A DNA stretch of 6,767 nt, from NCBI RefSeq assembly GCF_000196255.1, contig NC_006371.1:1222468-1229234 (forward strand), written 5' to 3'. Position numbers and translations under genes: made by a program. Numbering within the stretch: position 1 is the first letter of the stretch; the number at the start of each line of letters is the position of its first letter. The stretch is from Photobacterium profundum SS9 (GTDB taxonomy: Bacteria; Pseudomonadota; Gammaproteobacteria; Enterobacterales; Vibrionaceae). Positions 1-5,620 of the stretch are shown here, piece after piece. A model generated the notes under the pieces. That model was given only the letters and a program-made list of their open reading frames with translations, did not search any database and was not told the origin of the DNA.

Positions 1-374
1 AGCTGTATTTAATAATTTCATAACAAACCCTTCTTATTATAAATTCTGGAAATAAGTACAGGTTTAGCCTTATTTCCACGTTAAATTTTCAGGTGACGAT
101 AAATAACGACATAACAATCAATAACCCATCGAGTTAATCGATTTACTTTTGTGTTAACACCTATCCAACCTATTTCATTTCTCGTTATGTCGAAATAAAT
201 ACATCATCGTTTGTTAAATTTTAACGAATCCTTTGAGTCCCATTCCTTTAGTTCTTTCATCGGGCATGATTTAACTTTGTAATGAGTTCATTATTATAAT
301 AACGCAATGAAAGTAAACCGCTGTTGAACGAGCGTAAAACAACGTAAATTAACCATTCAATAAAATACTTTTGA
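1..374. other. AT-rich stretch without a recognisable gene
   Basis: All six frames are broken by frequent stops and no protein family is recognisable. If the IS66 element had inserted simply, the 3' part of the interrupted binding-protein gene should lie here on the minus strand, but translation does not give it. Two small symmetries are visible: a 13-bp odd-centred palindrome GTTAAATTTTAAC at 213-225, and a 9-bp inverted repeat CGACATAAC/GTTATGTCG at 107-115 and 184-192. Neither is followed by a T-tract, and both could be chance in AT-rich DNA. A possible degenerate IS66 end begins at 313 (see findings). Confidence 0.6.
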
Positions 375-405
375 TTAGGTGCGAGTGATTTTCAACTCAT
401 ACCGC

Positions 406-735
406 CTATGTTGGTGTTTCAATAACGTAAGACTTTTCTTCACGCGCAAGATGTTCCGGTAAGGCTTTTCGGCCCTTTCGATTTCGGGGTTTATTTTCTG
501 TTTGGCTTTCTTCAGCTTCGTTGAATGTGCCTTTCGGTATTTTTTCACTGCGTGACGCAAACTCATTTTTACGATTGAGTTTTAGTTGCTCCAAGGCAAT
601 GTTAAGACGACTTTCAAGGTCTTTATTTTGAGAGCTTAACGTTCTCACTTCGGTATTATGCACCTGATTTTCATGCTGCAGCTTTGCCAGCATTTGTTTT
701 AATTGCTCAATATCATCAGGTAGTTCGGTGGTCAT
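406..735 (-). pseudogene. tnpC: IS66 transposase TnpC, 3'-truncated
   Basis: Only 109 codons remain of a DDE transposase that is normally about 500 residues long. What is left matches the N-terminal part of IS66 TnpC: a leucine-rich coiled-coil segment at about residues 7-55 (DDIEQLKQML..., then repeated leucines), the K-N-E-F-x-S-R-S-E-K motif equivalent to the usual KKxFGxxSE at about 55-65, an acidic linker, and a basic KPRNRKGRKALPEHL stretch at about 81-95 that normally precedes the zinc-binding domain. The sequence then ends in IETPT and a TAG stop. The Cys-rich zf-IS66 domain and the DDE catalytic core are absent, so no transposase activity is expected. It starts at an ATG 29 bases after tnpB, in the normal IS66 order. 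Confidence 0.85.
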
Positions 736-764
736 TTATTCGCGCTCAATACAAATAGGTACGG

Positions 765-1088
765 CTAGTGTGCATGCGCAGTCTCGAGTGACAATCCTGA
801 GAGTAACCAATTTAACTGATGTTGGTTAATGGTCAGTGCGTCTTGTCCATCAGTGGCACGAGGCCACTTAAAGCGGTCTTTTTCTAGCCGCCGATAGTAA
901 AGCCAAAAGCCATTGGTATCCCAAAATAAAATCTTGATTTTATCTCGGTGGCGATTACAAAAAATAAACCAGGCTTCACTCAGTGGGTTCATTTCCAGCA
1001 CATCACTGACGATTAAGGATAAGCCATCAATAGATTTACGCATGTCAGTATGACCAGTGACGAAATAGATCTGTTTGTGTGGCGTCAT
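765..1088 (-). CDS. tnpB: IS66 family accessory protein TnpB (Orf2)
   Basis: This 107-residue protein is intact and recognisable as the IS66 Orf2/TnpB family (PF05717). It has the hallmark N-terminal stretch with VTGHTDMRKSIDGL (about residues 10-23), the central FIFCNRHRDKIKILFWDTNGFWLYYRRLE block (about 42-70), and FKWP near 73-76. Length is normal or slightly short for the family. TnpB is required for IS66 transposition together with TnpA and TnpC, though its biochemical role is not well defined. The ATG overlaps the TGA stop of tnpA (ATGA, 1085-1088), which suggests translational coupling. No good Shine-Dalgarno sequence precedes it, which fits coupling. It probably has no function here because tnpC is destroyed, unless it can assist an intact IS66 copy elsewhere. 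Confidence 0.93.
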   Translation of the reverse strand: MTPHKQIYFVTGHTDMRKSIDGLSLIVSDVLEMNPLSEAWFIFCNRHRDKIKILFWDTNGFWLYYRRLEKDRFKWPRATDGQDALTINQHQLNWLLSGLSLETAHAH

Positions 1089-1393
1089 GCTGATAGCACA
1101 CTTAAAAATTGCTGTAATTTACTTGGCTCTAATGACGCTGGAAATGAAAATTGATAACCATTGGGTAATGACAGGGTGAGTTGTTGGTCAGATATGGTTT
1201 CAGGAAATACCAACGGGATAACTTTTTGTTGGTTTAATTTTTGCGGTGGCTGAACGCTGAGTTTTTTGGCCCAAGCATAGAATGACGATACCGTTATTTG
1301 ATTGTGTTTGCAGAATTCAGATTTCGTTAAACCACTTTCAGTTTGCAACTGAAATACACGTTGCCAATGTTGTTCTTTTTTATTCGGTGACAT
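1085..1393 (-). CDS. tnpA: IS66 family accessory protein TnpA (Orf1)
   Basis: This is the first gene of the IS66 remnant, a small helix-turn-helix accessory protein. From the ATG at 1393 it has 102 residues. The N-terminal part (HWQRVFQLQTESGLTKSEFCKHNQITVSSFYAWAKKL region, about residues 9-44) is the typical IS66 TnpA helix-turn-helix, in which the family shows a W/Q-rich start, SGL, FC and FYxWxKKL landmarks. The C-terminal part has the usual LPNGYQFSFP-like segment. The frame stays open to an upstream ATG at 1432 (13 more residues, MHDQTFIKRWIKI). I prefer 1393 because family members usually begin just before the HWQ-type motif, but the longer form cannot be excluded. The stop overlaps the tnpB start. 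Confidence 0.88.
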   Translation of the reverse strand: MSPNKKEQHWQRVFQLQTESGLTKSEFCKHNQITVSSFYAWAKKLSVQPPQKLNQQKVIPLVFPETISDQQLTLSLPNGYQFSFPASLEPSKLQQFLSVLSA

Positions 1394-1456
1394 GATTTTT
1401 ATCCATCGTTTAATGAAGGTTTGATCATGCAATAGTTAAAAAAATTTGGTAGGTAA

Positions 1457-1474
1457 GGTTAACTGAGCGCTTAC
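1457..1474 (-). repeat. IS66 terminal inverted repeat (upstream end)
   Basis: Reading the minus strand from 1474, the element starts GTAAGCGCTCAGTTAACC. The GTAAGCG start is characteristic of IS66-family ends. The position is supported independently: the binding-protein reading frame continues up to the base before it (…INMK), then runs into the IS sequence and stops after 12 unrelated codons. IS66 elements usually duplicate 8 bp, so the expected target duplication is the adjoining CTTCATAT (plus strand, 1475-1482). No matching copy is found at the other side of the remnant. Confidence 0.75.
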
Positions 1475-1821
1475 CTTCATATTAATAAAGCGTTCGGTAT
1501 CAAATTCACCTGATTTAATTTTTCCAATATATGGAATATCTTTCAGCTGTGGGAAATCTTTAATATAATTGGCGTACATGCTCGGTGCAGAAAGACGCAT
1601 ATCATCACGCCAAGCAACAAGATGATCAGCAGCTTCTTGTTGATAAATAATTTCTAATAATGGAAAAACACGACCTGTCGATAAAGCGATATTCTCGGGT
1701 GTGATTCAATCGTAACCTGACGACCAGAAACATCAGTAACAGTGACGGGGAATTGCGAAGCCATTGATGAGAATGATAATAGTACAGAGGAGAGACAAAG
1801 TAACTTAAACGCGTTTTTCAT
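1475..1821 (-). pseudogene. Periplasmic iron/siderophore-type ABC transporter binding protein, frameshifted and interrupted by IS66
   Basis: The start at 1821 gives a clear Sec signal peptide (MKNAFKLLCLSSVLLSF, cleavage probably after SSMA) followed by FPVTVTDVSGRQVTIESHP. This is the opening of class III binding proteins (FecB/BtuF-like, PF01497), where the sequence V-x-D-x-x-G-R-x-V is common. After HP, at about 1697-1699, one base appears to be missing. Moving to the next frame restores 74 more plausible codons, ENIALSTGRVFPLLEII... through DHLVAWRDDMRL and PQLKDIPYIGKIKSGEFDTERFINMK, with the expected family landmarks. The IS66 end at 1474 then cuts the gene after about 115 of an expected roughly 300 or more residues, and the remainder is not in the window. 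An in-frame ATG at 1845 would add 8 residues, but the signal peptide fits 1821 better. Role before decay, by inference: delivering ferric siderophore or haem-like iron to an ABC importer. Confidence 0.82.
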
Positions 1822-1856
1822 GTTATTTAACAACAATAAAGACATTTGGCGCTAAT

Positions 1857-1875
1857 ACCAATGATAATAATTATC
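1857..1875 (-). promoter_or_regulatory. Fur box upstream of the decayed iron-binding-protein gene
   Basis: The plus-strand 19-mer ending AATGATAATAATTATC matches 15 of 19 positions of the Fur consensus GATAATGATAATCATTATC, with the matches continuous except one at the 3' 16 positions. It lies 36-54 bases upstream of the preferred start at 1821, a normal place for an iron-dependent repressor site. It supports the iron-uptake assignment of the damaged gene. Occupancy by Fur is inferred. Confidence 0.7.
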
Positions 1876-1878
1876 AGT

Positions 1879-2157
1879 TTAAATATCGTTAATTGGGATA
1901 TTAGCTTGCAGTTTTGTTAAATAAGCCTTAATTATATTATGGATTTTAGTTAGAGGTAGTTCTACTTGATCACTACTGGCGTTACCCTAAGCGACAATAG
2001 GTATAACGCGATAATAACTGTAGTGACAAGTAAAGCTGGCCACGTTTTGTAGTTGGTGATGAGTAAACAAACCAGCAGATGATTCTTTAGGCGTCAAATA
2101 GAAACATTTTTCTAACGATTACATCTAAGATCGCCGTAATTTCCACTCACGACACAT
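1879..2157 (-). pseudogene. Possible degenerate small gene of unknown identity
   Basis: An ATG at 2157 is preceded by a strong Shine-Dalgarno sequence (AGAGGGAGGT directly upstream on the minus strand). The frame from it contains 93 codons to a TAA at 1879-1881 but is broken by stops at codon 11 (TAG, 2125-2127), codon 13 (TAA, 2119-2121) and codon 57 (TAG, 1987-1989). Between stops the text looks protein-like: LEKCFYLTPKESSAGLFTHH..., ending HYSYYRVIPIVA, then ELPLTKIHNIIKAYLTK. I do not recognise a family. It lies on the same strand as, and just upstream of, the decayed iron-binding-protein gene, so it could be a dead member of the same locus. The open stretches are short enough to be chance in AT-rich DNA. 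Confidence 0.25.
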
Positions 2158-2334
2158 ACCTCCCTCTTCCAGCCAAATATCACAACACAACTAAAATAAA
2201 TACCGCTGTAATTTCAACATTCTAATACAACTAAAAACAAAATATTCCTAATAGGGATAGTCATTCCTAGCATAAGAATAAATGCAATATTGATCACACA
2301 ATAAAGATAATCAATGAAAACATTCTTACCTTCA

Positions 2335-2384
2335 TGTGACTGTAATCACACTGAATTTTTAGTGTGTCATGTATCATTTGCGCA
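2335..2384 (+). promoter_or_regulatory. CRP-dependent (class II-like) promoter of the EEP lipoprotein gene
   Basis: A perfect CRP site, TGTGA-N6-TCACA, spans 2335-2350. A -10 hexamer TATCAT (5 of 6 to TATAAT) is at 2372-2377, predicting transcription from about 2384. This places the centre of the CRP site (2342.5) at about -41.5, the position used at class II CRP-activated promoters. No convincing -35 box is visible, as expected when CRP overlaps that region. A weaker site, TGCAA-N6-TCACA, lies at 2283-2298, 52 bp further upstream. The predicted start point lies downstream of the ATG at 2369, which supports 2411 as the translation start. Confidence 0.68.
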
Positions 2385-2410
2385 ATTACTCTAAATGGTA
2401 CGCCATCCCA

Positions 2411-3766
2411 ATGAAAAAAATTTCCACTCTTGCTTTAGTTGTTAGTGCTGCTCTTCTTGCTGGTTGTAACGATACAGATTATGTTCAAGTACAACCAACA
2501 GAGGTAAAAATAGCGACATACAATCTTTCATTTGACCGTAATACATTTGAAGATCTTGTTGCTGAAATGCAAATCGCACCAGCGAAACAAGAAGAACTCG
2601 TAACAACTTACTTAGACGGTACAATTGCTGAAACTGACAAACCGACAGCAGAAAAAGTTATCCAAATTCGTAACGTTGCTGCTGTTATTCAGAAAAACCG
2701 CCCTAACGTTCTTATGATGGCAGAATACAACAACGATGGTACTGGTGAAGATAAGGCTGCGCTCATTGGATTCCAAGCAAACTACCTGTCTGTTGCTCAA
2801 AGCATCGATGGCGCAGGTGGTGACGCAAATCTTGAACCAATTACATTCCCTCATTTTGAGTCTTATTCAACGAACACGGGTCTAGCTAGTGGTCTTGATC
2901 TAGATAATGACGGCACGATTGGAGGTCCAGGTGACGCTTGGGGCTTTGGTATGTACCATGGTCAATATGCGTTTGCATTGATGTCTCAGTATGAAATTGA
3001 TACTGAAAACACACGTACTTTCCAAACATTCAAATGGAAAGATCTTGAAGGCTCACAAATCCCAACCATCACTATTTGTAACGATCCAAATAAAATTCCA
3101 GATGGCATGAGCTGTGGTGATGAATGGTATACCGCTGAGGAGTGGAAACAAGTTCGCCTTTCTTCTAAAAACCACGTAGATGCACCAATCATTATTCCAA
3201 CAGAAAGTGGCAAAGAAGTCGTTCACCTTCTTATGTCTCACCCTACCCCGCCAGTATTCGATACAGGCAAAAACAAAGCTCAAAATGCTGCAGAAGTTAA
3301 GTTCTGGAATCAATATATTCAAGGTAAAACGTTCTTCTACGATGATGCTGGTCAGAATGGTGGATTAGCCGGTGATGCTAAATTCGTTATCATGGGTGAC
3401 CAAAACCTAGATCCAGTAGCTGGTGACGGTGTAAGTGATGTGATGCAAACACTGCATGATGACCCACTCGTAAACCAGAAAGTAATGAATGGTGAATTGT
3501 ACCCTACCAGCTACGGTGCTTCAGAGCATGCAGTAGATAAATCACTGAGCCACCCAAAACCAAACCGTATTTCTTCAACATTTGGACTTGGCGTAGACTA
3601 CGCAATTCCATCTGCAAACTTGAATGTTATTGATACTGGTGTTTACTGGTCTGCGTCTTACGAAGAAGGTCGTAAGCTGTTCAACGATACTCGTATCGGT
3701 CAGTACGGCGACGGTAAATCTGTATCTTCAGACCACCGTATGGTGTGGATCAAAGCTCAGTTCTAA
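2411..3766 (+). CDS. Exported lipoprotein of the endonuclease/exonuclease/phosphatase (EEP) superfamily
   Basis: From the ATG at 2411 the protein has 451 residues and begins with a lipoprotein signal peptide, a lipobox LLAGC with the lipidated Cys at 19. The mature part shows the landmarks of the metal-dependent EEP fold (PF03372): ATYN (N38), MAEYN (E105), SHP (H276), GDQN (D330, N332), a conserved D in GVDYAIPS (D396) and the terminal SSDHRMVW (D441, H442). These are the usual metal and catalytic residues, so a phosphodiesterase, phosphatase or nuclease reaction outside the cytoplasm is likely. The substrate cannot be read from sequence. Residues 163-175 contain DxDxDGTIGGPGD, resembling an EF-hand calcium loop, and two cysteines (223, 235) may form a disulphide. 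The frame is open from an ATG at 2369, but that start would bury the signal peptide and lies upstream of the predicted transcription start. No clear Shine-Dalgarno precedes 2411. The gene is monocistronic, between a CRP promoter and a terminator. Confidence 0.88.
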   Translation: MKKISTLALVVSAALLAGCNDTDYVQVQPTEVKIATYNLSFDRNTFEDLVAEMQIAPAKQEELVTTYLDGTIAETDKPTAEKVIQIRNVAAVIQKNRPNVLMMAEYNNDGTGEDKAALIGFQANYLSVAQSIDGAGGDANLEPITFPHFESYSTNTGLASGLDLDNDGTIGGPGDAWGFGMYHGQYAFALMSQYEIDTENTRTFQTFKWKDLEGSQIPTITICNDPNKIPDGMSCGDEWYTAEEWKQVRLSSKNHVDAPIIIPTESGKEVVHLLMSHPTPPVFDTGKNKAQNAAEVKFWNQYIQGKTFFYDDAGQNGGLAGDAKFVIMGDQNLDPVAGDGVSDVMQTLHDDPLVNQKVMNGELYPTSYGASEHAVDKSLSHPKPNRISSTFGLGVDYAIPSANLNVIDTGVYWSASYEEGRKLFNDTRIGQYGDGKSVSSDHRMVWIKAQF

Positions 3767-3793
3767 TACCTAGAAGTAAATAAGGCGCGGAAG

Positions 3794-3827
3794 GGCAATA
3801 CGATAAAACGTATTGCCATTTTCTTCT
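3794..3827 (+). terminator. Intrinsic terminator after the EEP lipoprotein gene
   Basis: A perfect 9-bp stem GGCAATACG/CGTATTGCC (3794-3802 and 3809-3817) encloses a 6-base ATAAAA loop and is followed by ATTTTCTTCT on the plus strand. It starts 27 bases after the stop codon. On the minus strand, where the convergent dehydrogenase gene ends at 3851, the same hairpin lacks a T-tract, so it probably serves mainly the plus-strand transcript. Confidence 0.88.
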
Positions 3828-3850
3828 CACTGTTTTCCATTAGATCGTTA

Positions 3851-4906
3851 CTACTGTTCAGAAACATTTAAAACAATATTTCCTACATGCTTCTTTTTCA
3901 AGAAAAGATCTTGAGCTGTATTTATCTCTTCCAGTGGGAATACTTGCGCAACAATTGGTTTGATTTTGCCTTGTTCAATACAGTTGACTACGTTTTTGAA
4001 TACTTCTGGCGAAAGCACTGTACAACCGAAAAAGCTTAAGTCTTTAAGATAAAGCGTCCTAACATCCAATTCAACCAGAGCTGCACCAATCGCCCCAGAT
4101 ACAGCATATCGACCATGGGGTTTTAGCACATGTAATAACTGAGTCCACTGCTTTCCCGCGACCAGATCGATAACGACATCAATACTGTTCTCACCTAATA
4201 CTTCGAGCAAGTCAGCGTCTCTTGGGATAACTTGGTCTGCCCCTAATTCTAGCAGTTGTTGATTTTTTATTGGGCTGGTTATAGCGATAACATAGGCTCC
4301 GCGAGCTTTTGCAAGCTGAATCGCAGCCGAACCAACACCGCCAGACGCACCAGAAATCAACACTCTATTCCTTGCCACGACGCTCGCTCGGGTAAGCATA
4401 TTTTCTGCTGTTGAATAAGAACAGGGAAATGACGCCAGCTCTGTATCAGAGAGAGAACTATTGACAGCATAAACGTGCTTAGCTGCAACCACTGTATATT
4501 CCGCAAATCCTCCATCACATTCGGAGCCATAGTACCAAGGTGAATCAAGTTGCTGGCCGTTAGCCTCACTAAGGCATGGTTCAATAAGAACTCGTTCACC
4601 AAGCCGTTCTTTGCTGACATTAGCACCAACGTCGACGATAGTGCCACAGACATCTGCTCCCTGAATCCGAGGAAAAACCAAGGCACTACCAGACCAGCTA
4701 GCATCAGAGTTACAACTACCACTTTTTGAGTACCAAGCTATTCTGGTATTGATGTCGGTATTGTTAACTCCTGCTGCAGAGACACGAATCAGCACCTCGT
4801 TTACTTCTGGCTTTGGGACTGGAATGTCATTACTGTATTGCAGCATTTCAGGACCACCATGACCGATAAGCTGAATTCCCTTCATCGTCTTTGGAATAGT
4901 GAACAT
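3851..4906 (-). CDS. Zinc-independent medium-chain dehydrogenase/reductase, quinone oxidoreductase-like
   Basis: This 351-residue cytoplasmic enzyme belongs to the medium-chain dehydrogenase/reductase superfamily: a GroES-like N-terminal domain (about residues 1-150, with PKPEVNEVLIRVSAAGVNNTD at about 31-51 and GADVCGTIVDVG at 83-94), then a Rossmann domain (about 150-300) with the nucleotide-binding motif SGASGGVGSAAIQLAKARGA starting at 185. The four-cysteine structural zinc loop of alcohol dehydrogenases is absent and the catalytic zinc ligands are not evident. This points to the quinone reductase/enoyl reductase-like branch, which typically uses NADPH to reduce quinones or activated alkenes. 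The exact substrate is unknown. It starts 2 bases after the stop of the TetR gene, with its Shine-Dalgarno (GAGAGAGG) inside the end of that gene, so the two form an operon and are probably translationally coupled. Induction by the ligand of the adjacent repressor is inferred. Confidence 0.9.
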   Translation of the reverse strand: MFTIPKTMKGIQLIGHGGPEMLQYSNDIPVPKPEVNEVLIRVSAAGVNNTDINTRIAWYSKSGSCNSDASWSGSALVFPRIQGADVCGTIVDVGANVSKERLGERVLIEPCLSEANGQQLDSPWYYGSECDGGFAEYTVVAAKHVYAVNSSLSDTELASFPCSYSTAENMLTRASVVARNRVLISGASGGVGSAAIQLAKARGAYVIAITSPIKNQQLLELGADQVIPRDADLLEVLGENSIDVVIDLVAGKQWTQLLHVLKPHGRYAVSGAIGAALVELDVRTLYLKDLSFFGCTVLSPEVFKNVVNCIEQGKIKPIVAQVFPLEEINTAQDLFLKKKHVGNIVLNVSEQ

Positions 4907-4908
4907 TA

Positions 4909-5424
4909 TTAACCTCTCTCCATAAGTTGTAATAGTGCCTTTTGGGCTGATGTTATCGCCTCTTCACCTAGAACAGGCCACGCACTTGATACACCTTCGT
5001 GTAATAAAAACAGAGCCATAGATAGATCTTCTCTCTGTATTTGTTGGCCTAAAAGCAGACGAACTTCTTTTTTGTGCTCTTCAACTGCCTTCATTATATG
5101 TGGATTGTCAGGAAAGGCAGCGATAGCATTCATAGATAAACAACCGTGTGGCGCGTATTCCTTCATCCACTGTTCGAGTTTGTTAAAAATGTGCAAAGCA
5201 GACTCAACACTGCAAGATGGTGATTCGTTTTGCAGAAAAGAGAGGTATCTTTGATGACGATATTCTAATGCACCAACAATCATGGCTTCTTTAGATGGAT
5301 AGTATTTGTATAGAGTTCGTAAGCTGACATTGCAAGCGGTCTTTAATTGAGCAACGCTTGGCTCAGCGAACCCATATTGACTAAACGCCGCCTCAAGACT
5401 GGCGGTAATTTTATCTCTAAGCAT
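4909..5424 (-). CDS. TetR/AcrR-family transcriptional regulator
   Basis: From the ATG at 5424 the protein has 171 residues, short to normal for TetR-family repressors. The N-terminal DNA-binding domain is plain: ITASLEAAFSQYGF (helix 1, about 6-19), then the helix-turn-helix SVAQLKTACNVSLRTLYKYYPSKEAM (about 23-48), with the family's typical LYxYYxSKE recognition-helix end. The ligand-binding part contains HGCLSMNA (93-100), a GCxxxNA-like segment seen in a subset of TetR regulators. Cysteines at 31, 71 and 95 leave room for thiol-based sensing, but that is speculation. The frame can be extended to a GTG at 5436, but that overlaps the operator arm and adds only 4 residues. It is the first gene of an operon with the dehydrogenase and lies directly downstream of two palindromes that overlap its promoter, the usual arrangement for autorepression. 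Confidence 0.9.
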   Translation of the reverse strand: MLRDKITASLEAAFSQYGFAEPSVAQLKTACNVSLRTLYKYYPSKEAMIVGALEYRHQRYLSFLQNESPSCSVESALHIFNKLEQWMKEYAPHGCLSMNAIAAFPDNPHIMKAVEEHKKEVRLLLGQQIQREDLSMALFLLHEGVSSAWPVLGEEAITSAQKALLQLMERG

Positions 5425-5434
5425 AATTAAAAAC

Positions 5435-5480
5435 ACATTGGTAGAATATAGACTCTACCAATGTAGATCGTTTATTCTAC
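5435..5480. promoter_or_regulatory. Tandem palindromic operators, probable TetR binding sites
   Basis: The first palindrome has 11-bp perfect arms ACATTGGTAGA (5435-5445) and TCTACCAATGT (5454-5464), separated by 8 bp. A second, partly degenerate copy follows: GTAGA (5463-5467) and TCTAC (5476-5480), also with an 8-bp gap. The two GTAGA-N8-TCTAC cores repeat with a 22-bp period, about two helical turns, so dimers bound to each would lie on the same DNA face. The pair covers the predicted start point, -10 box and spacer of the tetR promoter. Binding by the adjacent TetR protein is inferred from position and symmetry. Confidence 0.8.
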
Positions 5481-5488
5481 CTGGTCAA
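5460..5488 (-). promoter_or_regulatory. Predicted sigma-70 promoter of the tetR-dehydrogenase operon
   Basis: On the minus strand, TTGACC (5483-5488, 5 of 6 to TTGACA) and TACATT (5460-5465, 4 of 6 to TATAAT) are separated by 17 bp. Transcription would begin near 5453, leaving a leader of about 29 bases before the ATG at 5424. An alternative -10 is TATATT at 5445-5450. Both options are overlapped by the tandem operators. Confidence 0.55.
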
Positions 5489-5592
5489 TAAATTGCATTG
5501 GAAAATATCAACTTTCTGCAAAGTTTAGCGGCGGACTAACCTAATACCGGAAAGACATACAGCATTTTTCTTCTACTGGTTACAAAATTCAT

Positions 5593-5619
5593 ATGAAACA
5601 AAGCTCGCACGACTGCTTT
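5593..5619 (-). terminator. Weak possible terminator after the VirK/YbjX gene
   Basis: Directly after the stop codon on the minus strand, AAAGC (5615-5619) can pair with GCTTT (5600-5604), with a few further inner pairs across a bulge, followed by TTTGTTTC. The stem is short and the call is tentative. Confidence 0.3.
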
Positions 5620-5620
5620 T

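Larger units (their letters stand above)
406..1474 (-). mobile_element. Truncated IS66-family insertion sequence
   Basis: This minus-strand element carries the three-gene order diagnostic of the IS66 family: tnpA, tnpB, then the start of tnpC. Its upstream end is at 1474, where the minus strand begins GTAAGCGCTCAG, matching the GTAAGCG start typical of IS66-family inverted repeats. The element sits inside a binding-protein gene whose reading frame can be followed up to 1475. The downstream end is missing: tnpC breaks off at about 406-420, so the zinc-finger and DDE catalytic parts are gone, and the target gene does not resume on the far side. Full IS66 elements are about 2.5 kb, so roughly half has been lost. 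The copy cannot move on its own. The left limit given is the end of recognisable coding sequence; a weak candidate for the lost end is at 313. Confidence 0.85.

Noticed and set aside
107..225. Inverted repeat CGACATAAC/GTTATGTCG (107-115, 184-192) and palindrome GTTAAATTTTAAC (213-225)
   Set aside because: Short, AT-rich, no T-tract and no neighbouring gene end. Likely chance or at most a minor structure.
375..566. Open frame of 63 codons overlapping tnpC on the same strand
   Set aside because: It is an alternative-frame shadow of the recognisable TnpC N-terminus. Its Lys/Arg-rich product has no family features and no ribosome binding site was evident.
2249..2267. Possible second Fur box around AATAGGGATAGTCATTCCT
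   Set aside because: Only about 12 of 19 positions fit the consensus, and the symmetric core differs, unlike the much better match at 1857-1875.
2442..3368. Several 60-89 codon open frames overlapping the EEP gene, mostly on the opposite strand
   Set aside because: All lie within a gene with clear catalytic motifs, are low-complexity or hydrophobic, and lack ribosome binding sites or family matches.
4357..4722. 121-codon open frame inside the dehydrogenase gene
   Set aside because: Shadow of the strongly supported dehydrogenase frame, with no recognisable domain.
5481..5620. Small gene or RNA between the TetR operon and the VirK/YbjX gene
   Set aside because: No open frame with a ribosome binding site and no stable hairpin apart from the weak terminator candidate. 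It appears to be an ordinary intergenic promoter region.
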